NCBI GenBank assembly: GCA_902459845.2
Contig: CABPSV020000023.1
Span: 22,663 to 32,681 of the forward strand
Direction: 5' to 3'
Source of the DNA: Hepatocystis sp. ex Piliocolobus tephrosceles
Lineage: Eukaryota > Apicomplexa > Aconoidasida > Haemosporida > Plasmodiidae
Length of the DNA stretch: 10,019 nt
The position numbers and the translations under genes were made by a program. Positions 1 through 7,844 of this stretch are shown one piece after another. Numbering within the stretch: the stretch's first letter is position 1; every line of letters starts with the position of its first letter. The notes under the pieces were generated by a model. The model made no database searches. It worked only from the letters and a program-made list of their open reading frames with translations, and was not told where the DNA came from.

Positions 1-48
1 AGATAAAATAAGAGTGAAATAAACAGATAAAATAAGAGTGAAATAAAA
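1..48. repeat. 24-bp tandem direct repeat, two copies at window edge
   Basis: The unit AGATAAAATAAGAGTGAAAT plus AAAC occurs at 1-24 and again, almost unchanged, at 25-48. The array touches the left edge, so its true copy number is unknown. It lies in non-coding sequence. Confidence 0.85.
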
Positions 49-163
49 AAGGTTACACTGTGGTACTGTTTACTACTGTTACTACTACAGTTGTTGTTAG
101 TAAAACTCTCCAAGCAGAGTGAGTAAATATTTTAGTAATTATTATAAATATATATATATATAT

Positions 164-205
164 ATAACACGATGTATATATATACATACATATACATCGT
201 GTTAT
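164..205. repeat. perfect 16-bp inverted repeat
   Basis: The left arm ATAACACGATGTATAT (164-179) and the right arm ATATACATCGTGTTAT (190-205) are exact reverse complements around a 10-bp spacer. A further direct copy of the core ACACGATGT lies at 215-223. The CACGATG part is not simple TA repeat, so this is more than chance TA symmetry. It could form a hairpin in RNA or a cruciform in DNA. Confidence 0.85.
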
Positions 206-339
206 ATATGTATGACACGATGTTGCAAAAAAATGTATTACATATAAACCTTTACCAAGAACATATAAATATATTTATACCCTTTGCTTAACGCTTCAAT
301 TGTGATGTTACAATTTTAACAATTCTTATTTTACCAAAA

Positions 340-341
<2 letters not shown>

Positions 342-389
<48 letters not shown>
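342..389. repeat. 48-A homopolymer run
   Basis: An uninterrupted run of 48 A on the plus strand in intergenic DNA. Runs like this are common between Plasmodium genes, and their assembled length is often unreliable. Confidence 0.9.
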
Positions 390-394
<5 letters not shown>

Positions 395-1067
395 TGACAG
401 CTATTTTATTATTTTTTTTTTTTAAGAAAACATGAACAAAAAAGTAGCTAGTAAACAAAAAATAACTTAAATTTTTAACATAAATATATTTAAAAAAAAA
501 CAGAAGTTTTATTTATTTTATTTTATTACTCAAATAGCTGACAAAAAAATAAAAAAATAAAAAATAAATAAATAAATAAATAAATTTATATATACATATA
601 AAAGAATCATCAAACTTGTTTTAACTAAAAAAAAAAATATATATATATATATATATTTTTTTTTTTCCTAGCATTAATTTGTTTACAATTGCATGTCCTC
701 ATATGTATGAGTTAAAAAAAGCACATGCCAACATGTTTAACATCACGTCAAATCGAGTTTATTTTTAACATATACATTTTTTTTTTTACATAAACATATT
801 TATACATATATGTATACATATATGTACGTATGTATATGTGCTCCACAAGTACAACTTTCTATGACTCACCTATAAGTTACAGCTATTTATGTTGTCGCTA
901 TACCTACTTATTAAATTTAACATTTTTTATTTTATTTTATTTTTTTTTTTTTTTTTGTTACTTAAAGAACGTAGCTGATTTGGTTTATTTGTTTTTAAAA
1001 ATAAAACACACGTAAATGCATACTTATACATATATACACAATTAGATTATATACATGTATAACTACC

Positions 1068-4000
1068 ATGGCTAAGCGAAGTCGTAAAAACAAAAGAAGG
1101 ATCACTTCTTTAAACGAATTGTATGAGTTAGAGTATGTGAAAAAGGAAAAAAAAAAAAAATTGAAAGTTCTTCATTCAGCTATTAACAGTGTTAATATGC
1201 CAATAAAGGAAGCAGCAAAAACTACAAAGGAAAAAGAAGTTGATAAAATTTTATTAAAAAAATATGAAAAGTTACAAAAATTGGAAAAAGTTAAAAAAGA
1301 TGGTGATAAACAAACAAATTCAAATGAAAAAAACACAGACAATAACAAAATGTCAGCATATGAAACTTTTTTACATTTGTTAAAAAAAAGAGAAAATGGA
1401 CATAATAATTTGAAAAACAGTTTAAGCGACAAAAATGTTAATGATCATTCCTTTACAATAACAAAAAAAAATGACAAAGTAAGTGATATAGAAGGAACAA
1501 TAGAAAAAAATCGATTATCCCAAAATAAACAAATACAGATGGATAAAAGCGACGAACTAGACAAAAACGACGAAAAGGACAAAAACGACGAAAAGGACAA
1601 AAACGACGAAAAGGACAAAAACGACGAAAAGAACAAAAACGACGAAAAGGACAAAAACGACGAAAAGAACAAAAACGAAGAAAAGAGATTGCTATGCAAC
1701 AATAATGAAATATATATATCGATATTAACTACTAACGTAAAAAACCAAAAAGAATATTATATCCAACACATTAAAAAAAATCTCCCTTTTTTGAATTTTC
1801 ACGATGTTGGTATAGGCAATAATAATAGTAATATACATACAGACAAAAATAAAAATGTAAACGAAAATGAAAAGGTAAATGAAAAGGTAAATTTCGAAAA
1901 AAATGATAACAGTTTAAATTTTAATAATTATTATTTAACAAAATATAATCCAATAAATATTTATAAAAACTACCAAAACGATTCATATAAATTAAACCAA
2001 AAAAAATTGGATTTTTATTTTACTTTTTGTCAATCTGTAAATGAAAATTTTATTCAACTATTTTGTGAAAAAAAATCAAACAACGCAAAACCAGTGAATG
2101 ATAAAAAATCAAATAATAAACAAAGTATTCAAAATGTATATATTAATTCTAATTTATTTTTAGAAACAAATATTTTTAAAAAAAAAAAAAGTAATGATCA
2201 CCTAATTTTGAATAATTCTAATTGTATACAAAACAATACCTTAAGTAACACAGACATAAGTCAACATGATTATGACATTTACTCAAATAATTATTTTTTT
2301 AATAATATTATAGTTAAACCATATTTTTTTTCTGAATATACAGAAAAAAATGTACTTACTTATTACTTAATCAATATTTTGGATACTATACCTCAACATA
2401 TTTTATCAAATAATAATGTATATAATATTGTAAAACCACTAGTATTAAATTTAAAAAATTATTTACTCACGTTTAAACACCCACTTGCATATTTTGACAA
2501 ATCAATTTACACTTACTTGCAAAGGTATTATGAAATGCAAATTATAAAAACTAAAATTGAGAAAAATGGAATTGAAAATACAGTTGATAATAATGTCACA
2601 GAGGAAAATGTAAACAAAAATGGCGAAAATGTAAACAAAAATGGCGAAAATGTAAACAAAAATGGCGAAAATGGCGAAAATGGAAAAAATGGAAAAAATG
2701 GAAAAAACGACAAAAACGACAAAAAAGGCAAAAACGACAAAAAAGGCAACACCGTTAATAAAAAAAAAAAAATTACGTACGACATATCAAATATACTACA
2801 ACACGAGGAATTAAAAAGCTATTTTCACTACATAAACTCATATGTTGATATTTTATATACAAACCAAAATTTTCTAAACTGTCATTTTATACGATTACTA
2901 AACACATTACATTGCTTAAATCATTTAAAAAAAAAAACGAAAAGAAAAGAGTATATAATAAAACAAATTGATAAACTTGCAAAAATACAAGAGATACCGA
3001 AAGATGAATTACAACTAGATGAAGATTTTTGTGATAATAGTTTTACAAAACCCAAAATTTTAATTTTATGTTCTTTTAGATATATTGCTAAAGAATATGT
3101 TGATTTAATAACAAAATTATTAAATCCTCTTGAATTAAAAAAAAATAAAAGATTTATTGATGAATACGATATACCATCAGATGTAAAAAAAGATATGAAA
3201 CAATTATATACGAAAAAAAAAAAAAAAACGATTGATTATATTAATTCATATAGAGGTAATAATGATGATTGTTTTAGATTAGGTATAAAATTGTTAGATG
3301 GAAAAAAAGTAGAATTATATAGTCCTTTTTATAGTAGTGATATATTAATATGTTCTCCCTTAGGATTAGATATTATTATAAATGAAAGTTTAGAAAAAAT
3401 CGAAGAAAAAGACAATGAAATAATCAGTGACGATAGTTCTGTTGATTCTTATTTAAGTGATAAAAGTGTAGATACAATAAAATCAAAAAAAGGAAGTAAA
3501 AAAAATCAAAATAATGGTCAAAAAAATAAACAGAATGGTAAAAAAAAAATAAAAAAATCATCAAAACCAGTTAAAAAAAAATTGTTTGATTATGATTTTT
3601 TATCTTCTATAGAAATATTAATAATAGATCAAATAGATTTAATATTAATGCAAAATATATTAACACTTAATAATGTTATAAATTATATTAATAAGCCTTT
3701 AATAAAATGGAGAGATGCAAATATAAATCAAATACCAAAGTACATTATAAATGGTTACTTAAAAAATTATAGGCAAACAATTATTACATCCAGTATATTA
3801 AATACGAATTTTATTTCTCTTATCCATTCTGCAAATAATTATAGAACTTTTTTAAAATTATTTATAAAAAATGATAATGATGCTATTTTATTAAATATTA
3901 AAAAATATTTTAATATTAATCAATATTTTAAAAAAGTAGAATGTACAGATGTATTAAAAATTGAAGAAAGTATATTTAATTTCTTTTCTGATGATATTAT

Positions 4001-4436
4001 AGAAATACTTACAAATAACATTAAACAATTAATTATTTTTTTACCAACATATATAGAATATATACAAATGTCAGCTATTTTAAAAAAAAAAGAAATCGCA
4101 TTTAAAGGTATTAATGAATATACTAAAGCAAAAAAATTATTAAACATTCAAAAATTGTTTAAAATTGGAAAAATTAATATTTTGCTAGTAACTGGACGAT
4201 TAATTTTTTATGAAAGATGTACATTTAAAGGTGCTAAACATATTATTTTTTTTTCTCCACCTATATTTAATTTTATATATTTTGAATTAATAAAAAATAT
4301 ACAAAATAGTCAAAACTCATCATCTATATGTTATTATACAAAATATCATACATACGAGTTAGAAAGAATAGTTGGTATAAGTAGAACATTACAGTTGATA
4401 AAGGACAAGCCTGGAAAAATAACTTTATTTAAATAA
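1068..4436 (+). CDS. UTP25: Utp25 homologue, U3 snoRNA-associated SSU processome protein (DEAD-box-like)
   Basis: This is a 1122-residue, single-exon protein. Known from the family: Utp25 (also called digestive organ expansion factor, Def) acts in the nucleolus in the SSU processome that makes 18S rRNA, and resembles DEAD-box helicases without their full catalytic motifs. Seen here: a Lys-rich start typical of nucleolar proteins; FTKPKILILCSFRYIAKEY near residue 659; DCFRLGIKLLDGKKVELYSP leading into FYSSDILICSPLGLDI around 735-770; SSIEILIIDQIDLILMQN around 847-863, a degenerate DEAD-like box (DQID); YLKNYRQTIITSS around 900-915; and LLVTGRLIFYERCTFKGAKH around 1040-1060. No Walker A (GxxxxGKT/S) is evident. 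Yeast and human proteins are about 720-760 residues; the extra length comes from Asn/Lys-rich inserts, including KNDEKD repeats at 165-205 and NVNKNGE/NGKNGK repeats at 515-560. The start ATG is the first Met of the open frame and is followed at once by the basic segment. Confidence 0.92.
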   Translation: MAKRSRKNKRRITSLNELYELEYVKKEKKKKLKVLHSAINSVNMPIKEAAKTTKEKEVDKILLKKYEKLQKLEKVKKDGDKQTNSNEKNTDNNKMSAYETFLHLLKKRENGHNNLKNSLSDKNVNDHSFTITKKNDKVSDIEGTIEKNRLSQNKQIQMDKSDELDKNDEKDKNDEKDKNDEKDKNDEKNKNDEKDKNDEKNKNEEKRLLCNNNEIYISILTTNVKNQKEYYIQHIKKNLPFLNFHDVGIGNNNSNIHTDKNKNVNENEKVNEKVNFEKNDNSLNFNNYYLTKYNPINIYKNYQNDSYKLNQKKLDFYFTFCQSVNENFIQLFCEKKSNNAKPVNDKKSNNKQSIQNVYINSNLFLETNIFKKKKSNDHLILNNSNCIQNNTLSNTDISQHDYDIYSNNYFFNNIIVKPYFFSEYTEKNVLTYYLINILDTIPQHILSNNNVYNIVKPLVLNLKNYLLTFKHPLAYFDKSIYTYLQRYYEMQIIKTKIEKNGIENTVDNNVTEENVNKNGENVNKNGENVNKNGENGENGKNGKNGKNDKNDKKGKNDKKGNTVNKKKKITYDISNILQHEELKSYFHYINSYVDILYTNQNFLNCHFIRLLNTLHCLNHLKKKTKRKEYIIKQIDKLAKIQEIPKDELQLDEDFCDNSFTKPKILILCSFRYIAKEYVDLITKLLNPLELKKNKRFIDEYDIPSDVKKDMKQLYTKKKKKTIDYINSYRGNNDDCFRLGIKLLDGKKVELYSPFYSSDILICSPLGLDIIINESLEKIEEKDNEIISDDSSVDSYLSDKSVDTIKSKKGSKKNQNNGQKNKQNGKKKIKKSSKPVKKKLFDYDFLSSIEILIIDQIDLILMQNILTLNNVINYINKPLIKWRDANINQIPKYIINGYLKNYRQTIITSSILNTNFISLIHSANNYRTFLKLFIKNDNDAILLNIKKYFNINQYFKKVECTDVLKIEESIFNFFSDDIIEILTNNIKQLIIFLPTYIEYIQMSAILKKKEIAFKGINEYTKAKKLLNIQKLFKIGKINILLVTGRLIFYERCTFKGAKHIIFFSPPIFNFIYFELIKNIQNSQNSSSICYYTKYHTYELERIVGISRTLQLIKDKPGKITLFK
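1555..1685 (+). repeat. 18-bp in-frame tandem repeat coding KNDEKD/KNDEKN
   Basis: About six to seven copies of GACAAAAACGACGAAAAG encode an alternating acidic/basic hexapeptide in the N-terminal low-complexity part of the Utp25 homologue. The high DNA identity between units suggests recent slippage or unequal exchange. The segment lies outside the conserved domain. Confidence 0.9.
2605..2750 (+). repeat. in-frame repeats coding NVNKNGE, then NGK/NDK
   Basis: Three copies of a 21-bp unit (AATGTAAACAAAAATGGCGAA) are followed by shorter GAAAATGGC, GGAAAAAAT and AACGACAAA units. They encode a Gly/Asn/Lys-rich linker inside the Utp25 homologue, between conserved blocks. It is probably a disordered surface loop. 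Confidence 0.85.
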
Positions 4437-4543
4437 TTATTTATGTTAAACTTATATGTTTATATATAACAACTCGTGATTTTTGTGGTGTTCAATAGTG
4501 GTACCAGTGATAATAGTAACACTTATATCGGATAATTTTTTTT

Positions 4544-4546
<3 letters not shown>

Positions 4547-4623
<77 letters not shown>
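4547..4623. repeat. 77-A homopolymer run
   Basis: An uninterrupted run of 77 A on the plus strand, 111 bp after the Utp25 stop codon. It directly abuts the A/G/C-rich repeat to its right. The length may not be exact in the assembly. Confidence 0.9.
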
Positions 4624-4625
<2 letters not shown>

Positions 4626-4890
4626 TAAACAAACAGACAGGTAAACAAAGGGGCAGGTAAACAAACGGACAGGTAAACAAAGCGAAATCAATCAAGCAAA
4701 CAAACAGAGGGACAGATAGACAAACAAAATAAAACAAGCAAACAAACGCAAGAACGAAAGAGCAATCGAACGAACTAACGAACAAGTGACTAAACGAACA
4801 AACAAACAAAAGGACAAATAAACGAACGGACGAATAAACAAACGGATGAACGGACGAATTAACGAACGAACGAACAAACAAATTAGCAGA
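4623..4890. repeat. T-poor degenerate tetranucleotide repeat with a 16-bp subarray
   Basis: The first part is four 16-bp units each starting AGGTAAACAAA (4623, 4639, 4655 and 4671). It then decays into irregular AAAC/GAAC/GGAC words up to about 4890. The plus strand has very few T, and GC is far above the flanks. Strand asymmetry of this kind can mark an expanded simple repeat. No coding capacity is supported. Confidence 0.8.
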
Positions 4891-5082
4891 TAAATAAATG
4901 GCATAATTTAGTACATTAATAAGCTATGTAAATGTAAATGTAAATGATTTATAATAAAATACAATAATTTTAATTTCTTCAAGGAAACATTTTTTATTTT
5001 TAATTCAGTTATAATTTTTGTTATACCACATGCGTGCTATATATACAGACGTATATTTAATTTGAATGGCTTATTACAACAC

Positions 5083-5110
5083 ACGCACATATATATATTT
5101 ATATGTGCGT
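5083..5110. repeat. 11-bp inverted repeat, possible 3' UTR hairpin
   Basis: ACGCACATATA (5083-5093) and TATATGTGCGT (5100-5110) are exact reverse complements around a 6-bp loop. On the minus strand it lies about 40 bp after the stop of the tentative small gene, so it could fold in that gene's 3' UTR. Confidence 0.7.
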
Positions 5111-5150
5111 ATTATTCCCTTTCAGCAATATATGTAATCAAAAAAATTAT

Positions 5151-5327
5151 TTATGGAAATTCGTTAATTATTTTTTTGTATATATCTACGTTTACTCTCT
5201 TTCTGCAATCCATTATATTATACTAAAAAAAAAAATAGTCAAATTTTTACTAGCTTTAAACAACATTTTAGTATGATTACAACGCATATATATATATATG
5301 TATGTACATGTTCACACACTTGTACAT

Positions 5328-5363
<36 letters not shown>

Positions 5364-5828
5364 TGTGCTTACTTTAACATATTAAATTGTACATACTCTC
5401 CATGCAATTTAATTTCTAAATATTCAAGTTCTGACATCAACTTAGATTATAAAAAAAAATATGAATAAAAATGTACATATAGACAGATTGTTATAAATAA
5501 AGATGAGGAAAAATGTCCAACAAAAATAATAAAAAAATATATAAACATATATTTTTATTTGAATATGTTTTATTTTGCCTAACCTTTTTAGCTTTTGCGA
5601 GTTGCAGTTTATAATCTGATAACTTCATTTTTTCACTCAAACGTTCATACACATTTTTGTGTTTACTTGTTTGTAAATTAAAAAGATGTTCTTTCTAAAT
5701 ATGTGTACATATATATCAAATTAAAATGTGCTAAAGATAAAAGTTTATAATATACAATTATAGCGTTGTTTATTTACAATTTCGTAAAGCCAATGGGAAA
5801 TGACAGAGATGTGTCTATATATGTCCAT
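5151..5828 (-). CDS. tentative small four-exon gene, coiled-coil-like protein of unknown function
   Basis: Four minus-strand segments have coding-like composition and splice-like borders. Exon 1 (5828-5778) starts MDIYRHISVISHWLYEI and ends at GTAAAT. Exon 2 (5694-5584) follows an ATATTTAG acceptor, encodes a Lys/Leu-rich helix with YERLSEKMKLSDYKLQLAK, and ends at AAG/GTTAGG. Exon 3 (5440-about 5373) follows CTAAG, reads LMSELEYLEIKLHGEYVQF and ends at AA/GTAAGC. Exon 4 (about 5202-5151) reads KRVNVDIYKKIINEFP and stop. Exons 1-3 join in phase 0. The last junction is ambiguous: the strongest acceptor (5223, after an 11-T run) is phase 0, whereas the best donors are phase 2, which fit the CAG acceptor at 5203. 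The latter choice gives 93 residues. There is faint resemblance in charge pattern and order to THOC7 of the THO mRNA-export complex, too weak to name it. The gene lies in tandem with the next minus-strand gene. Confidence 0.5.
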
Positions 5829-6082
5829 ATATATATATATGCGTATATATAAAAGTTAAAAATATTTAACGATGATCAGCACAAAACATAGACATCCACA
5901 TAAATAGATCAAAAAAAAAAAAAAGAATAATTGGCACAAATAAATAGATAGCTAGCAAATGTAATTAAAGATATCAAACTGGAATAAGCCTTTATAAAAT
6001 TGTTTTTATAAGTGTACATATACATATCGAAAAAAAAAAAAAAATAACTTAAGTAAACTCACAAGTCGATTAAAAAAAAAAG

Positions 6083-6113
<31 letters not shown>

Positions 6114-6133
6114 TAAGAGACTATGCTTTTGTA

Positions 6134-6164
<31 letters not shown>

Positions 6165-6229
6165 CAAATGCTTACACGTTTTCGTAAAAATTTATTTTTT
6201 AAAGAACATCAATTTTAAATATAAATAAA
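5829..6229. other. intergenic spacer, AT-rich
   Basis: No gene is seen. It contains short poly-A runs, a 27-A run at 6083-6109 and an (AT)n tract at about 6133-6160. It should contain the 3' UTR of the minus-strand gene ending at 6230 and upstream sequence of the tentative gene starting at 5828. Confidence 0.7.
6133..6160. repeat. (AT)n microsatellite
   Basis: About 14 uninterrupted AT dinucleotides in the spacer just past the stop codon at 6230. Simple repeat with no other signal. Confidence 0.85.
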
Positions 6230-7114
6230 TCACATGCGAAAAATTGTGGACATTCCCAAGTTATTCATGTTATTAATATTATTGCGTTCCGCATTAAAAG
6301 TTCTAAAAAAATTAATATTTTTATATAATATATTGTGAAAACTTGTTAAATTGTCCATATTGACTTCTTTCAAAAATATATTTAATTTTTTATCTTTTCC
6401 GTGAGTATTAAAATATTCTGAAAATAAATTATTAATTACAATGTCATCGTCATTCATTTTTTTTTTTTTTTCTCTTGTTATGTTAATTTGTTCTTTATCC
6501 AAATTCGATGGTAATGCCCCTTGCAAGTAATAATCATTTAATAAACTATTTAGTTGTAATATTATATTATCTCTTGTATATAATTCATTTTTATTTATGT
6601 ATTTATCTATAGTGGAAACATTTTTTATGTATGAACACATTTGTTCATTGTTTATAGCTACATTCATACTTACTTTGTTGTTATTATTATCTCCCTTTAT
6701 ATTAACTTCTATGTCTTTTATTAATTTATTTTCTTTTGAAGACAACAAATTATTATGTAAGTGATACATAAAAAAAGAAGAACTAAATTTTTTATGTTTA
6801 TTATCTTTATTTTGATTATTTTCATCTGTATTAAAATTAATAGAACAATAATTTTCTAAAACATATTGAATAAATAAACTTTTATCTCCTTCCAAAGTTT
6901 TCAAAATAAGAAAACATAAATCAAGACACTTCTCAATATTTTTTTTACCCTTTTCTAACATTTTTTTTAAAATTAACACCTTGTTAACTTGACCTTTACA
7001 CTCTAGCACATTTTCATTATCTCTAATTCTATCGAATGAGTAATATAAGTTGAAAATTAGGATTTTATTAAGAGCGTTAATTAGGGAAAATACTTTTGTT
7101 TGAAAGCTAATAAA

Positions 7115-7146
<32 letters not shown>

Positions 7147-7413
7147 TAAAAAATAATAAATAAAGGATAATATTATGTTTTATTATTGCATATTAAGTAT
7201 ATGTTTAGTTTAATTTAGTTTAGTTGTGTATATACTGCTTTTTAGTTATGTGTTATAAAAGACAAGCTAATATCATATATACATTTCTACACTCTTAAAT
7301 GTTCATATGCGTAAATGAACAAATATAAAAATGTTAACATATGTAGTAGTGTGTTTTTTTTTTTTTTTCACATACTCTTCGCATTTATTTGACACTGAGG
7401 AAGAATATTCCAT
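6230..7413 (-). CDS. two-exon gene, 304-residue protein of unknown function
   Basis: Exon 1 is 7413-7376 and reads MEYSSSVSNKCE plus two bases. It ends at GA/GTATGT, a good donor. The 269-bp intron (7107-7375) ends in a long T/A tract and TTATTAG. Exon 2 is 7106-6230. The join makes codon GAC (residue 13) and stays in frame to TGA at 6230. Starting at the GTG at 7009 would lose 45 residues that read smoothly as FQTKVFSLINALNKILIFNL and onward. Residues 14-95 are Leu/Ile/Lys-rich and look helical. An Asn/Lys/Asp-rich linker follows at about 105-120. Around 190-210 there is another ordered stretch (NIILQLNSLLNDYYLQGALP), then a Lys-rich patch and an Asn-rich tail. No signal peptide, membrane segment or enzyme motif is visible. 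I do not recognise the family. A short out-of-frame ATG at 7420 overlaps the start. Confidence 0.75.
7107..7375 (-). other. intron of the 6230-7413 gene
   Basis: Donor GTATGT at 7375 and acceptor TTATTAG ending at 7107. The acceptor is preceded on the minus strand by several TATTTTT units (plus strand 7111-7155), which serve as the polypyrimidine-like tract. Phase 2 on both sides. Confidence 0.72.
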
Positions 7414-7420
7414 TATTCAT
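7385..7420 (-). promoter_or_regulatory. short upstream ORF overlapping the start of the 6230-7413 gene
   Basis: An ATG at 7420, in a different frame, opens an 11-codon reading frame ending with TAA at 7387-7385. It spans the accepted start at 7413. If it lies in the mRNA it would reduce initiation at the main start unless ribosomes scan past it. Its role is inferred only. Confidence 0.35.
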
Positions 7421-7507
7421 TTTTTTTATCTTTTTAATTTTTTTTTTTTTTTTAACCCTATTCAATTACACAAACCATTAAAAACTTAAAGGCCTTTATT
7501 TTGCAAA

Positions 7508-7528
7508 ATGAAAAAAAATAAAATATGA
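7508..7528 (+). promoter_or_regulatory. short upstream ORF with ATGA overlap to the 7525 start
   Basis: ATG at 7508 opens six Lys/Asn-rich codons and stops with TGA at 7526-7528. That stop shares bases with the ATG at 7525, giving an ATGA overlap. Such an arrangement can allow termination-reinitiation. Whether the transcript includes it is unknown. Confidence 0.35.
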
Positions 7529-7753
7529 GTAAAAATTGTGTATACTACATATATAACTTAATGGTAGATATATTTAAAAAAAATTATTTAAGTGGTGTAA
7601 TATGGCTGGATGATAGAGTTATAAAAAAGCAGAATAATCAATCTATAGAATTAAAAAAAAAGCACTTCTTTGTAAATAATTACACACATATAATATTTTA
7701 GCACTTATATTTTGTACATATATATATACGCATGCATGATGGTCTGCATATAT

Positions 7754-7793
<40 letters not shown>

Positions 7794-7844
7794 AATTAGA
7801 CAAACGTTATGTCACATAAACACATACATAATGAATTGGAGTAA
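7525..7844 (+). CDS. tentative two-exon small gene, 63-residue protein of unknown function
   Basis: Exon 1 (7525-7671) reads MSKNCVYYIYNLMVDIFKKN, then contains LSGVIWLDDRVIKK and a Lys-rich end KKKHFF, stopping at donor TTT/GTAAAT. The 128-bp intron (7672-7799) ends with a 29-T run and ACAAATTAG. Exon 2 (7800-7844) reads TNVMSHKHIHNELE and TAA. Both sides are phase 0. Without splicing, exon 1 would run on for nine codons to TAG at 7699-7701, so a 58-residue single-exon protein is the alternative. Base composition of exon 1 is above the flanks, with Trp-Leu-Asp-Asp codons unlikely in spacer. The start is 111 bp from the divergent start at 7413, which is tight for Plasmodium and lowers confidence. 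No family recognised, no signal peptide or clear membrane segment. Confidence 0.48.
7757..7785 (+). repeat. 29-T run, probable polypyrimidine tract of an intron
   Basis: A 29-T run followed by AAATTACAAATTAG fits the 3' end of a plus-strand intron joined to the tentative exon at 7800. If that gene is not real it is an ordinary intergenic homopolymer. Confidence 0.6.

Larger units (their letters stand above)
1..1067. other. intergenic and upstream region of the Utp25 gene
   Basis: No gene is supported here. The stretch holds the left-edge tandem repeat, a somewhat GC-richer patch at 51-125 with ACT/GTT triplets, the inverted repeat at 164-205, a 48-A run at 342-389, an AAAT tetranucleotide array at about 565-585, a (TA)n tract near 640-656 and alternating TA/CA sequence at 795-840. 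The part next to 1068 is presumably promoter and 5' UTR of the Utp25 gene; no core promoter element can be named. An open frame at 830-1015 encodes a Phe/Tyr-rich peptide caused by a T tract and is not accepted as a gene. Confidence 0.75.
4437..5150. other. convergent intergenic region
   Basis: This lies between the stop of the Utp25 gene (+) and the 3' end of the tentative small gene (-). It should contain both 3' UTRs. It holds the 77-A run, the T-poor repeat, a TGTAAA triplication near 4925-4943 and the hairpin at 5083-5110. Open frames on the minus strand across 4492-4904 only read the repeats as Phe/Val/Cys/Ser-rich peptide and are rejected. Confidence 0.75.

Noticed and set aside
51..140. 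Minus-strand open stretch reading SLCLESFTNNNCSSNSSKQY toward the left edge
   Set aside because: It has no Met and no convincing splice acceptor. The Ser/Asn run comes from an ACT/GTT triplet patch. It could be an exon of a gene to the left, but cannot be supported from this window.
830..1015. 61-codon plus-strand frame upstream of the Utp25 gene
   Set aside because: It is mainly Tyr/Ser followed by poly-Phe from a T run, has no recognisable domain, and lies where a 5' UTR is expected. It might be an upstream ORF but the evidence is thin.
1172..2785. Minus-strand open frames of about 85 codons inside the Utp25 gene
   Set aside because: They are shadows of the repeat-rich coding strand, with Ser/Phe/Pro repeats mirroring the KNDEKD and NGK repeats.
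4492..4904. Minus-strand open frames of 129 and 70 codons
   Set aside because: They only read the 77-A run as poly-Phe and the T-poor repeat as Phe/Val/Cys/Ser-rich peptide. A strand nearly free of T on one side rarely makes stop codons on the other, so the open frames are a composition effect.
5151..5828. Naming the tentative small gene THOC7
   Set aside because: The similarity is limited to helix order and a few charged positions recalled by eye. Any coiled-coil protein could show this, and the last splice junction is unresolved.
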